Below are positions 1 to 12,059 of a stretch of 64,000 nucleotides of DNA, piece after piece. The DNA comes from Archegozetes longisetosus (lineage: Eukaryota; Arthropoda; Arachnida; Sarcoptiformes; Trhypochthoniidae): positions 7,151,855 to 7,215,854 of the forward strand of contig JAEMBT020000006.1 of the NCBI GenBank assembly GCA_018873245.2, written 5' to 3'. Positions within the stretch are counted from its first letter, which is position 1; every line of letters starts with the position of its first letter. The notes beneath the pieces were generated by a model. The model saw only the letters and a program-made list of their open reading frames with translations. It did not search any database and was not told the DNA's origin. Position numbers and translations under genes: made by a program.

Positions 1-46
1 GTATTTTTAAGTCTTTCAGTTTTGATATTTTTTTTGAATTGCACAG

Positions 47-3000
47 AACCTGGAGTTTTATTTGGACAGATCGATTTAAGTGCTGATCCAACTCTCAGCA
101 CAACTGTTATAAGTGATACAACTTTGTTGACCTATAGAAAAGACAATGAAATTATCCATTCTACTAACGAAAACCCCATATCGCTAGTTTTGACGCAGTT
201 TCATGTTCTAATACTCTTCAAAAATCGTATAAAAGTGATTTGTGTGCTGAACGAAGAAGTTGTATTCGAAGACTTTTTCACTGAAACTTATGGCAGACTC
301 GTTGGCATTGCAAAGGATGCGGTCAAAGGAACAGTTTGGGTGTTTACTCAGTTAGCTGTTTATAGGTATAAAATAGTTAATGAGGACCGAAATATTTGGC
401 AAATCTACTTAGCCAAACAAGATTTCAATCTGGCCAAACACTTCGCTAAAAACAATCCGATCAAAGTCGATAAAGTGATTTGCGAAGAAGCACAATATTA
501 TTTCTCAAATAAAAAGTAAAACATTATACGTCTAAATTATTTTTGTAGATCTCATCAAATTTTTAATTCTATTTCATGTATCCAGTTACGAGAAAAGTGC
601 ATCGCTCTATGCCTTGAGCCATAAGTCGTTTGAAGAAATTGCTCTGAAGTTCTTACAAATCGGTGAAGACGAAGCACTGAAACAGTTTTTGATTTGTAAA
701 CTGGACACAATGACTGAAAAAGATATAACTCAATCAACTATTCTATTGTTGTGGCTGCTCGAAATTCTTTTGAATCAAATGGGATCTTTGAGAAATGCTG
801 GAAAGCAGTCTACAGATAAGTATCAGTTAATAGAAGCAGAATTCAAAAGCATACTCTCACAAAAGAAAATTAAGGTAGTCATGTTTTAGTTATTGTTTGA
901 ATTATGCTCTGATCGCATCGATTTTACAGGATTGCTTAGTAAAAAGTCGAAAAGCGATTTACGATTTAATATCTAGTCATGGAGATGAAACAAGTTTAAT
1001 TTATTTCGCTTTTTTGATGGAAGATTACGATCTAGTGGTTGAATATTATTTGCAGCATAAGAACTATAGAGAAGCTCTAAACGTTCTCAAACAACAAGTA
1101 ATTAAATTGAAGCTTAACCAGCAGAATCTCTGATTCATACTTAGTTTATTTGATTTAAATTTTGAATATTTACAATAGGGTGTGATGGACATGTTCTATC
1201 GTTTCTCACCAATTATAGTTCAAGAATTGCCGTCTGAATTGATATCAGTTTTGATACAATTTGCTCGTCAATTAGATTCAGCTAAACTTATTCCAGCTTT
1301 AGTTCAACAACACTCTAAGAAAGGAAATGTTTGGGATGAGAAACAGGTATATGTGTAACTTGTATAAGCCTTTTGGTCAAAGTGTCACTGAAAACATTTT
1401 TTATAATGTTTCAAGCTAAGGTTGTCTTATTTCAAGGTTAGCCACTATACATGACTCGCATTCTTCAAACCTCACCCTTTATGATCATGTTCATAACTTG
1501 TTTTTGTGATAATGTTTTAATTATTGCGTGGGATTCACAAAAATAAGTGGTTTAATACGTTGCAAAAGATAAACTGGTTATACACACCTTTCAACGAAAC
1601 GATTGTAGTAAATTTCCTCATTCATAGTTTCATTCATTCGTTAATCTGTTTAAGAACCAAATATAATTAGATATGACATAATATCTGTCAAACTACATCT
1701 ACTATTAGAATCAACTTTAGATTGATTTCATAAACAAAACTTCATGCTTTTAAAGACTTATTTGAGCATCGGTTTGAAACTAAGAAGCTCTTTCCTATAA
1801 TGTTGAATTAATTTCAAACTGTCGATTATGTGTCAAAAATTCCTTTCCAATTATAGGCCGTCAAAATGTATTTTTGTCAACTTTTTTATTATTGTTTGTT
1901 TACTCTTTTGAGAAGTTTTATAAATCAAGGTTAATTTGTAAAAATGAGCCTTCCTTTTATTTAAATATTTAGTTTGATTCAGATACATTTCTTTCTTTCT
2001 CTATCATATTGATATAAGCACACACATTATACACAATATCACAACTAACTTATTTGAGAGAACCGTTCAAATCAATTACTAATTATGTTCCGATTCGTTG
2101 ATATTGAAAATAGGGCTTAGAAACAATAAGATATTTGGAATATTGCGCTTACAAATTGGGAGATAGCGATCCAGTTATACATAACTATCTGTTAGCACTA
2201 TATGCTCAGATGCAACCCGACAAACTCATGACTTATTTATCTATGAAAGGACAAGACGAGTCTTCCGTTCCTTATGATATCAAATATGCTGCTAGAGTTT
2301 GTTCTGAATTGGGACTAGAGAAAGCTTGCGTTCACCTATACTCTACTATGGGTATGTTTGAAGAAGCCGTTGACTTAGCCCTCACTATTGATGTTGATCT
2401 GGCCAAACAAAACGCTGATAAGTCCGAGCTCAATGATGAGTTGAGAAAAAAATTATGGCTCAAGATTGCCAAACATGTCATCACACAAGAGATGGACGTC
2501 AAGACTGCCACAAAAATATTAAAAGAATGTGAATTGTTGAAAATAGAAGATATTTTACCATTTTTTCCAGACTTCATTACGATTGATCATTTCAAAGAAG
2601 CGATTTGTTCTTCTCTTCAAGAATACAATAGGAACATCGAATCGCTCAAAGAAGATATGAAATCAGCGACAGAGAGTGCTCGAGAAATCAGAGAAGAAAT
2701 CAAAGCTTTTAGAAACAAATTTACAATCGTTCGAACACAAGACAAATGCATTGTTTGCTCGTATGCTATACTGACGCGTGCATTCTATGCCTTCCCGTGC
2801 GGTCATTTGTTTCATTCAGACTGCTTGATATCAGAACTGATGCCTTATTTGAAACAAAGCACACAAAATCGAGTAGAAGAAATTAGAAGAAATTTAGCGA
2901 TTCATCAGTCACAGCAGATTAAGTCAAATAACGATGTTTTAGGAGATAATCCGAACAGCATTGCAGCTGCTAATGGCAGAGAAAAGTTGTTGAGCGAATT

Positions 3001-3115
3001 GGACGATATAGTGGCGTCTGAATGCTTCTACTGCGGAGATATTATGATTAGTAGTATCGATCAACCATTCATTTTACCAGAAGAAGCTAGTCTTGTTATG
3101 GAAGGCTGGGAATAA
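47..3115 (+). CDS. Vps18: Vps18 (HOPS/CORVET core subunit), 5' end outside window
   Basis: Vps18 is a core subunit of the HOPS and CORVET tethering complexes that drive fusion at late endosomes, lysosomes and early endosomes. Five exons join in phase: 47-515, 586-874, 930-1097, 1179-1346 and 2114-3115, each bounded by AG and GT. They give 697 residues plus stop. Roughly the first 280 residues expected for the family lie left of the window. Visible landmarks are the end of the N-terminal beta-propeller (PISLVLTQFH, then VLNEEVVFEDFF), an alpha-solenoid (YALSHKSFEEIALKFL; DMFYRFSPII; RYLEYCAYKLGD), a charged coiled coil and a C-terminal RING-H2 (CIVC, CGHLFHSDC, then CFYC after a loop). The introns are 70, 55, 81 and 767 bp. 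The gene runs toward the starvin/BAG3 gene on the other strand. Family identity is very sure. The first acceptor, at 45-46, is inferred. Confidence 0.95.
1347..2113 (+). other. Vps18 intron 4 (767 bp)
   Basis: This is the only sizeable intron in the visible part of Vps18. It runs from a GTATATG donor after ...VWDEKQ to a TAG acceptor before GLETIRYLEY. It is AT-rich, and I see no repeat, RNA gene or open frame worth noting in it. Confidence 0.85.
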
Positions 3116-3179
3116 TTTTATTGTGATAACTATTACATAAACTTGTTTTTTATTCTTTATAAGTTAAATATATTTAAAT

Positions 3180-3185
3180 AATAAA
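3180..3185 (+). terminator. Vps18 poly(A) signal AATAAA
   Basis: A canonical AATAAA lies 65 bp after the Vps18 stop codon in a T- and A-rich 3' UTR. It is the first such hexamer after the stop. Confidence 0.6.
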
Positions 3186-4253
3186 TTTGATTTTCAATCT
3201 AAGTTCATTCTCTAAACTTGATTTGAGCTTTTCAAGTCTGAGAAGTCAGCCCAACACCGGTCTCTACACTAGATATTTGACTCTAACCTCAAAGTTTCAT
3301 TAGTTTTGAAGAAATTCTCATTAAAATCTCGTTAAATTTGACAAAAAGTGGGAAAATGTGCTTTAGTTTAATCTTTTCTAAATTGAAAAATGAGAACATT
3401 GTCCTAATGCTGAGATGACTGTAGAAGTCGTCCTTCAAACGCGATTAAGACTTGTTTTGTTAAAATATCCTTTTTTAGCCATAAGGCGAAGAGGAGGTTC
3501 ACGTTTCGTCACGATTCAAATATTGAAAAGGATTTTTTTCTAGTTATTACTCAATATTATAATAAACAATTGGTTAACATCTGAATGCAAATCGAATTCG
3601 CAACACTTTTTGTAAACATGAATAGTTCAATTATGTAAAGCTATAAGCCTTTAACAAATAAAAATCTTGTTCTCTCATTCAAGTTATGTCAAGATAACAA
3701 ATTATCAAATAAAACTTTCACTCTCTTATACTGGATCATTAGTGAGATCAAGTCTAGAATTAATGATTTAAGTGAACACTGCATCAACTCTTTAGTCTCG
3801 AACGGCTTCGAACAATCAGTGTTCGTGTGAAAGAGTGATTCGAAAAAATGTTTACAATCAATACATTAACTTTTACACAGGTCAAAGTCTAAATTGCATG
3901 TTTTAATAGACCTCAATCAGATAGAGGACTAGAATTCGTCATTTTTATTAAAGTCTCGTGCTTATCGTGTTTTCAGTGCTTTTTAGACTTTAAAATTGAA
4001 CTACAGTGAATCAAAGCTAATGTTTACAAATGGATCGGATTAATAGACAATTGTTCTAAGCAGAAGGGTATTAATGCTTTTCAAATGAATCAGTAGACAC
4101 GCTTTAGTAGAAAACAACGAAACTTGTTTTCTGCATAAAATAACAATTAATGCATGAAAGCGTTTTTATAATTAGGTCAGTCAGGTTTTATTCTCAGATT
4201 TTGAAGCACAAAATGATTTTTTAAATGCAAATGAAAATAGATGCTATTTCATA
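3186..4253. other. Intergenic, between convergent Vps18 and starvin/BAG3
   Basis: About 1.07 kb of AT-rich DNA separates the 3' ends of two convergent genes. I see no coding frame, RNA gene or ordered repeat in it. Confidence 0.6.
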
Positions 4254-4259
4254 TTTATT
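4254..4259 (-). terminator. starvin/BAG3 poly(A) signal
   Basis: TTTATT on the plus strand reads AATAAA on the gene strand, about 130 bp after the stop codon of the BAG-domain gene. Confidence 0.5.
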
Positions 4260-4385
4260 ATTATACATAAGCTTAGGAAACATAACAATAATACTTAATA
4301 ATAAAGTTACAATATAAATCACACAATTTTATAAGTTATTCAATAAAATATTAATAAACAATGAATAAAACTCAAATGAATTCAA

Positions 4386-6169
4386 CTAAACAGCTGTCTC
4401 TTTGCACCGTCTGTCGCCGGTAGTCCTCTGATCTTTATTCTCGACATCAACCGATGTTTGGTTATGGGTTGCATTTTCGTTATTTTTAACATTTTCTTGC
4501 GAATTATCGACGGTTTGATCGACTTGCATTGACTCGACTTGTTCTTCATTTTGTTTGACGTTTTCAACTTCTTTGTTATTGACTCCTTCATTAGCTACAG
4601 TTTCTTCAGCAGCTTTGGTTTCTTTAGTAGTCTTATTTTTTTCAGTTGGTTCAGGTGTTGAAGTATCCATTTGTTCTTCAGAACAAGTTTGATTGGTGTG
4701 ATTGTCTTCAGTTTTGACTTTAGACTCTAATAAAGTAATGCATTTGTTGACTGCTATAATAGCTGCTTTTCTCGCTTTTCGGACTTCTTCCTTGCCTTCA
4801 GTTTCAATGGTATCCAATTTGATCATACACCGCGTCAACATTTCATCTAAATATCGATACTTCTTGTCTTCAGGCGTTCCATTGAACTGATTGACTTCAA
4901 TTTCATAATTATGGAGATCATTAAGGATTTTATTGATGATTTCCAAGGGATCTGGTTTCACAGTCTTTTGAACTGGAGGCGGTTCAGGCGACGATGTTTG
5001 CGGTTCTGGTGAACTATTAGATTCTCCAACTACAGGAATGCGAGTCACAAACGGCCCTGAATTTGCTTTGTTGCCTTTAGTTCGTGATTGTCCCAAACCA
5101 TTAGTTTTGACTTTTGGTATACTATTCACATTGAACGGGGACTTTTGAGTGTCGTTTCCCTCAACAACTATTGGTATCTGATGAACACGTACTTTCGGAC
5201 TATTTGATGAATTTGATGAAATATTAGAATGAGATGATGAGACAGACTTTGCAGGACTTGGAGATCGAGCAATACCACTCGAACGGCTACCAGCACTTTG
5301 AACACTGTGACGACTCGAGTTGCTCGACGATCGACTCAACGGTTGCTCAACGGTATTGACCGCAGGCTCTGACGTGTAGCCAGAACTAGTAGAACCGTCT
5401 CTTGGTTCCACTTTAATCGGGATGTGGTGGACTCGTGGCTCAGCCGCTGACTCGTGTGTTTGCGATTGCGGCTCATTCGAGTGGAAAACAGATCCACTAC
5501 TAGAGCTACTGTTAGCACTACTCTTATGGCTCTGAGAACCTGAAGATGAGATCGAGTCTGAATTGTGTTCATTTAGGTCTTCATTCTGAACTGGTCTTTC
5601 GTTCGATGTCTCGTGTATTACTTTAATTGGAATTGCATCCTCTTCACTCTTCGAATCATTATTAAAATGAGCGTTTTTAGCCTAAATCATATAAACAAAT
5701 ATTTTAGACTTAAGTACAGATAAAATTAACTTTGATCAATGAATAACTCATTGAACGCAAATTGAAATTAGTTAGGATTGGAAAGTATGTCAAATATTTG
5801 GCCTTCAACTAAATGAACAAAGCAATAAGTAAAATGGAATAATGGCTAGAACTATGTTTTATTAAGTGTTAACTGTAACAAAGATCTAATCTTTACTTAT
5901 TATTGGCTGTGATTTTCAGGGATGACTCATAAATACTATAATAGCAATGATTAAAAATAAAGCGTAAAATATAGAAATAGAAATTGACTTACCATTGAGT
6001 AAAAATCAGGCCTTCTATGCAATGGCCATCCATTAGTTCGTCTGTTATCAAACAACATGTTTGAACGATTAGATTGTTTAAGATCTTCGAAACGTTTTCG
6101 AAATTCAGAAAGCTTAGACTCGGGATCGAAACCACTAAATTTATGAAACGGGTCTTCGCCGAAACTCAT
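4386..6169 (-). CDS. stv: BAG-domain co-chaperone, starvin/BAG3 type
   Basis: BAG3/starvin proteins act as nucleotide-exchange co-chaperones of Hsp70, link it to small heat-shock proteins and feed damaged proteins to autophagy. Two exons, 6169-5993 (59 codons) and 5681-4386, join in phase 0 across a 311-bp intron to give 490 residues. The BAG domain is at about residues 302-382 (DPLEIINKILNDL ... RKARKAAIIAVNKCI). Four Ile-Pro-Val/Ile motifs lie at 76-78, 146-148, 228-230 and 274-276. This is the short motif used by BAG3 to dock HSPB8-type small heat-shock proteins. The rest is serine-rich and disordered, with an acidic tail. No WW domain is visible. The start at 6169 is the first in-frame ATG. 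A heat-shock element sits 31 bp upstream of it. The family call is firm; the symbol follows the arthropod ortholog. Confidence 0.9.
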
Positions 6170-6176
6170 TTTTATA
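6170..6176 (-). promoter_or_regulatory. TATA-like sequence abutting the starvin/BAG3 ATG
   Basis: On the gene strand TATAAAA runs directly into the ATG at 6169. It lies 24 bp downstream of the heat-shock element, which is the spacing and order of a heat-shock promoter. If it is used as a TATA box, transcripts would start inside exon 1 and miss the first ATG. It may also be chance in AT-rich DNA. Confidence 0.4.
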
Positions 6177-6200
6177 CGCTCAAGTCTATTCTACGCTATC

Positions 6201-6213
6201 TTCGCGAATATTC
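6201..6213 (-). promoter_or_regulatory. Heat-shock element (three perfect nGAAn units)
   Basis: The plus strand reads TTCGCGAATATTC, that is TTCnnGAAnnTTC, three perfect inverted 5-bp units of the HSF1 site. It is 31-44 bp upstream of the starvin/BAG3 start codon. BAG3 and starvin are known heat-inducible genes. Confidence 0.75.
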
Positions 6214-6264
6214 TCCTACTTTACAGAAAGTACTGGTTTTTCGCTCACTTGTCAGCCACTCCCC

Positions 6265-6269
6265 CATTG
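6265..6269 (-). promoter_or_regulatory. CCAAT box upstream of starvin/BAG3
   Basis: The plus strand carries ATTGG (CCAAT on the gene strand) within a short, less AT-rich stretch that also holds a GGGGGAGTGG run. This is roughly 100 bp upstream of the start codon, a usual place for an NF-Y site. Confidence 0.4.
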
Positions 6270-6299
6270 GTTTAGGCCTCGCGCAAGGCGTCACTTAAC

Positions 6300-8174
6300 T
6301 GCAATATAATGATTGCATCACTTTCGCATTGAGTCATACTTGAATGTGCTCAAAGCAATGTCAATCGATAGCCATTTGGAGTCACTTTCATCAGTTTCGT
6401 AATATTTAGGAGGAGTCACAGCACATGACAAATCATGGCATAATTGAGTGAATGTAAGGTAAAGAAAAAAGTTCATATTCCAAGAATTTGTGGGCGATCT
6501 AGAGTTTGCGCGAAATTAGGTTTAAAGGCTTTCAAACATATTTTCACTAAAGTGTTAACCGATTTCTTGTTTTCAAAATGCGTCCAATTCTTGAAAGATG
6601 TCGATATTTAAAGTTAGTTTATGCTCAAAAATAGATACAAACCATTTTGTACTTAATTTAGACTTGATGCTTGTTTTATCTATAAATCAAACCCATTAAT
6701 AGCTTAGTGTTGACCAGAGCTGCTTAAGAGTTAACCATAAAAATATTTTCATTTTTATAGGACCATTCATAACTAATAAGCGATTTGTGTCTAAATTTGT
6801 TCAATTGTAATTGCTATTTCAAACAAGTTGGTTTGTTTTTAAAGCGTTTGGAATAACTGAGTTCTGTTGACTTTGTGGATGAATAGTAAACTAATTAATT
6901 GTGATGTGAAGGCAACCAGCTCAAATTCTATGTATTTCTTGTTGTCTATCAATTATTGAGCACTCTTAGTCTTCAACCATTGTTCAATATGGCAATAATT
7001 TGATGATGCGAGCGTTAAATTATTCATAGTCTGAAACTTGACATTTTGAGATAAATAGGCTAAAAACAAATTTTCTCACAGATCTCAAGTGTGTTTGAGT
7101 GATCGGTACTTAGTTTACAAAACACTAGTGGTCTGACAAATTCAGACTTGTCCATAAGTGAGGTCTGTATTAAAAATTAGAAACAACCAACAGATTGAAA
7201 TCATTGAAAACTGATTTGAATTTAATTAAATAATTAGAATTTATTTAATTTTGGTTTACAAACCAATTAACATGAAAATAAAAATTTGACAGAAGACAAA
7301 TCGAACTGAAGAAACGATTAATCTAAATAATTAGAACCTCATTTGCATAAATTGCAAATTCAATTTAACGCCAATACAATCTCAGTTAACGATTGACTTG
7401 TTTGTTGAAATGACCAAATGTTTGACTGATTTTATTTGACAAATAAAGAAGAGTTTACAAATAACTTAAGTTGCAAGAAAGATAACAAAGAAGAGTCATA
7501 ACTACAGGAAAGTTGTCTTAATTAGTGTGAATGGCGTGCATAAGAAGTAAAGCAAGTGTACTACAGAACAATAGAGAACATAAATATTTAATCAGAACTA
7601 AAAGAATATATAGAGAGAAATCACATTGACTCATGAAAGCAAATGCAACTAAAATGAAAACAAACAATATATAGTGGATGTTGAATGAAAGTTCCCGAAT
7701 CTGGAATAACATAATATCTAAACGTATTCCTGTCTTTTAGATTACATTTAAAATTCACGGATATCTTAAGATTTGTCTTTTAAAACATCCAATTTTGATT
7801 TGATTCGTTTAAAACAAATATAAACTGAATTGATCTTTTGAATCCTCGGCTTTGTTTCATTAAAAGTGGTATTTTTGAAGAGCATTTTCTGTAACCTCAA
7901 TATTTGAACTGTTTTTAAATCTTACTTAGCCGTCAATTTGATAAGATTAGGATGGATTGAGTTAATTTAGACATATTTTGCAACATTTACTTTAGTTTAT
8001 GTTTGTTTGAAATCCTGCTAAAAAGCTCGATATAATATTACAAAATCTCCATTCCACTCACTGGTTGATCAGTGAATTAAACTTCAAATCTCCAAATCAA
8101 TTATGTTGTCAACGCATCTTCCAATTACGTGTCAGCTTTTGTGCTCTTTTCAACCTCAGCAAAAGTGCCAAACG
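6300..8174. other. Intergenic, starvin/BAG3 promoter side to Upf1 3' end
   Basis: About 1.9 kb of AT-rich sequence lies upstream of the starvin/BAG3 promoter and downstream of Upf1. The open frames here are short and biased only by base composition. I found no RNA gene, tandem repeat or transposon end. Confidence 0.55.
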
Positions 8175-8180
8175 TTTATT
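8175..8180 (-). terminator. Upf1 poly(A) signal
   Basis: TTTATT on the plus strand gives AATAAA on the gene strand only 13 bp after the Upf1 stop codon, implying a very short 3' UTR. Such a short 3' UTR would suit a gene that must escape the decay pathway it runs, but a later signal may be used instead. Confidence 0.4.
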
Positions 8181-8193
8181 TATGTCGCTCTGA

Positions 8194-11100
8194 TCAGTAG
8201 GGCTGAGAATATTGCGCGCCCACTTGCGATGCCATAAAGAAAGCGCTACGATCTGTCTGATAAGTCGACTCCTGGGATAACATTCCTTCAGCTTGTGATC
8301 GCAAATCATCCACAGAATACGGATCCTAAACAAAAATTCATTTTCAATTATAGATTATTACTTCTAGTCAAAAACAACCTTATACTAAATACTAGTATTT
8401 AAGTCAACAGTTTTCGAACTGATGGCCGAAATAATTACATTTGAAATTTATAATCAAAAATCAGTCTAGTTTTAAAAATGTGATAAGGTAATAACTAAAA
8501 CCAAAGTATTTGTGGGTTTAGTTAGAGAGCAATATTTACATAAATTAAAGTAAAATTAAGAAAAGGGTGAGACCTGTGAGAGTTCGGCTTGCGATAAGCA
8601 AACTTGTGATAACCCGGGTTGAGAAAGACTTGGGTATGGCGGTTGACTTATTTGACTCATAGAAAGCTGTCCCTGAGTTAGAGGGCCCTGAGAGAGTGAA
8701 GATCCGCCTAAACTAGTTTCTTGACTCGCCGGCTGACTCGTAGGATACGAGAAATCTGTTTCGTTCTTCGTATTCGAGCGTCGACTCGATGGCATATTAT
8801 AATTTCCTATTCTGTTATTTCTATTATTGTTGTTGTTTGAGCCCTTAGTGCGTTGACCAGAGACTGGCGGTTGGCGTACTTGTGATGGGATAGTGGGCTG
8901 CTGTTGATTGTAAAATCGCGGCGGAATATGTGTCATATTCATAAACATTCCTAACGGGACCGGAAGATTGGCTAAAGCAGCACCAGCTTGTGCTCTGTCT
9001 TGACTTATGTACGACAACTGATCGTGGGTTCTGTAGTAAGCATGATGTGCATGCGGGTGAGGCGGTCCTCCAGCCGTTATGTGTAACGGACTATTGAAGT
9101 GCGTTTGTTGCCCAGAACCTGACCGGTCGTAAACACTTCCCGGATCATGGCTTCTCTCGCGTCAAACATTGCTGTTTGCATGAAATGACTTCCCGGGTTC
9201 ATCGAATTAACCATCTTTCTAGGTTTACTGAATTGAATCATACTTTCTTTCAAGTTGTTGAGCGGTCCCTCAACTAAAACTTTATTCTCTTTATAAAAGG
9301 TCAATAAATGGTTCCAAAGCGGCTGTTTTGATAAGACTTTAGGATTGCCTACAATAATGATTCCATACCGAGCTCTGGTTAGCGCGACGTTCAGACGTCT
9401 GGGATCGTTCAAAAAGCCAATGCCTTGATGTTCATTAGACCGCACACAAGACATAATTATAATATCTTTTTCTCTACCCTGAAAGGCGTCAACACTGGCC
9501 ACTTCTATTTCTTGATACAATTTTGCGTGAAATGATCCGTTATATTGCATATATTGCACTAAATAAGCACGTTGTCCCTCATATGGTGTTATCACTCCCA
9601 CTTGTTCAGGCTTTACTCCGCATTTCAAAAAGCGAGTCGTGATCTTCTCCACAAACGAGGCTTCAGTTCGATTCAGATATGAAGTTCCAGAGCCTGCGAT
9701 TTCCTCCTGCCCCTGACAACAATAGAAGAACATCGGTTTGTCAGGTTGAGGCCATGGAAAGTCAATGCCTTTCATTTTTCTTTCATCAGAATAGACACCA
9801 TTTTGAAGTGAACCCTCATAGAAGAAATTTGATGGAAATTTGCTTAAAGCTGGATGCATTCGATATTGGACTTCAAGACGTAGTGGACGAATTCCTAATA
9901 CAACCAATCTTTCAAACAGAGACTGCGAAAGTCCAGCGCGTGCTGCCTTTTTGCACATGACAACTGGCCCCAATTGGCAGTGATCACCAACTAATACAAG
10001 CTGTTTAGCGCCTAGGACTACTGGTACCATACATTCGGGTTCTGTAGCTTGCATTGACTCATCGATTAGTATTGAATGAAATTTAAATCTGACTAAACGT
10101 GGATCTCCAGCTCCAACACAAGTACAACAGATCACATCCGCAGCTTCGAGTAATTCTCTCTCACACGCCTTTTTCAACATTCTATATCTCTTTTCATCGG
10201 CTGATGAAAGCTCTCCAGTTTCATCTTTCAGTTGTTGTAACTTGTGCAGTTCTGAGTGTCCCTCCATATTACGGATCTGATTGTGCAGAGCCAGGAAAGA
10301 AACAGGAGAATTGATCGCTTCACGACTTTTGGCACATAATCGTACCACTTTCAAGCCAGTTCTGTGTATCTTTTCGGTCAGCTGATCCACTGCTATGTTA
10401 CTTGGGGCGCAAACTAGAACTGGTGTATTACCGGTTTTGACCAAATGGTAGACTATTGTCGCAGAAGTGACTGTCTTTCCAGTTCCTGGCGGGCCTTGAA
10501 TTAGAGAAAGAGGCCTTTGGACTGAATGTTTCACAGCATAGACTTGTGATCGATTCAATTCTGGTAAGTTGGGTGCTGAAAATTGTTTGGGTAGTGAACA
10601 GCGCATCACTACGTCTTCAATTTCATGACCGAGTAATTTATGATAAATATAACCAGAAACTGATGACTCATCCATTGCAAACTTGCGTAAAGCTCCCTGC
10701 ATTCTGTCATTAATAAACAAAATTAAGTTTAACTCTTTTGAAAACTGGTCCAATTTAAACAAACCTATCAAAAGAAGTCGATTTCCAAACAAAGTCGACC
10801 ACGAAATTTGAAGTACATTCTGTTGGAACGCCTACATTGCTTTTTAATTCAATACCAACTTCTTCACTATAGTTATCAGGTATTTTGGTGACGTGTCCCA
10901 CACCAGACCAGGGCTTTAGTAGTTCTCCTAAATATCTTAGTCTGAGTTCGTCGCCATGCATTAGACGCATGTCTGTATCAGATTTGGCGATATTGAAGTA
11001 CGCAATTATTTTCTTATTAAGTCCTATATCCCAACGGACTTCGATATTGTCTTGTGTTTGTGATTCTTTTAGTTTCTTATCATAGTCGGCTTCCATTTTG

Positions 11101-12057
11101 ACCAAAGGTCCAAAAATATTTTGATACTGATATCCGTCCTCGTATCGCAATAAAACCTGTTGCGGTTCTTCGTCAACTCCAGGCTTTTCAAGATCTTGAA
11201 AGGTGGCCTCAACGTTGCCATCTTTCCAAAGCTCTTCGAGTTTGTTGATTTGTTGGGCAGTTATTTGTCGAGCACGTAACTGTTCCTGTTCTGACGGAAC
11301 TTTGACTAACCACGTAAGAAAAGTTCTGTCATTGATTAAAGGTTTCCATTGTTCGGGATCCCAGTTCATATCTTTAAGACTGCTTTGAGCGGCACAAGGC
11401 TGGCGGCAAAGAAGTACTACCACTGAATCTGCTTTTGCCGGAATGAATCCAAGGACAAAGACATTACGACAACCACAACTGTAACATTCCAGAACAGTCT
11501 CTCCAAGAGGTCCATCTTTATGGAGAGTTACTTCTTTATGTTTAGCTCTCACCAAATGGTTAATCGCATGGCTGCCCGACGTATTTCCGCGTCCGTTACA
11601 AAACCATTTTTTACATAAATTGCATTGAATTACGCAACTCGGGTCGTGAATCCCGCAGTACTTACACGCGTGTTCTGGTAAGTCTTTATTGTAATACTGG
11701 TCTTCATCGTCCTCTTCGAAGTTTAGTTCACCGAATGTATTCCCGATTCCTGTCACATCTGAAGACAAGCCATTAGGCAATTGGACATCGATCTACAATC
11801 GACGAATATTTGGTTAGATTGACATTTTTGAATAAAAATATGTTTTGTTAATATAAATATGGACATGAATGAAGGCTCACATGATTTCTTTGAGACAAAG
11901 AATGATCCAATTGAGAGGCCTGTGACTGAGACGGAAGTGTGAAATCAGTGAAGTCAAAGTCTGTCCCCTGAGTGTCAGCGCCTAATAAATCATTGTTCTC
12001 TTCGGGATCAAGAAATGTGAGCGTTTGCGAGTTCGGGCCATATGTCTCACAACTCAT
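8194..12057 (-). CDS. Upf1: Upf1 RNA helicase (nonsense-mediated decay), one base short in last long exon
   Basis: Upf1 is the ATP-dependent 5'-3' RNA helicase at the centre of nonsense-mediated mRNA decay. Exons are 12057-11881, 11792-10765, 10703-8574 and 8325-8194. Phases agree at all three splice junctions (introns 88, 61 and 248 bp). The N-terminus ([17 protein letters not shown]) closely resembles the vertebrate one. The Cys/His zinc domain that binds Upf2 starts at about residue 102 (CKYC). Helicase motif I GPPGTGKT is at about 472 and motif II (DESMQAT) at about 616. The tail is full of SQ/TQ sites, substrates of SMG1. After ...DAREAMI (base 9143) the frame breaks: the conserved PGSVYDR continues in the -1 frame from 9142. 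Adding one base gives about 1,155 residues ending QYSQPY. I infer a sequence error or a fresh lesion, since both sides are well conserved. Confidence 0.95.
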
Positions 12058-12059
12058 TA

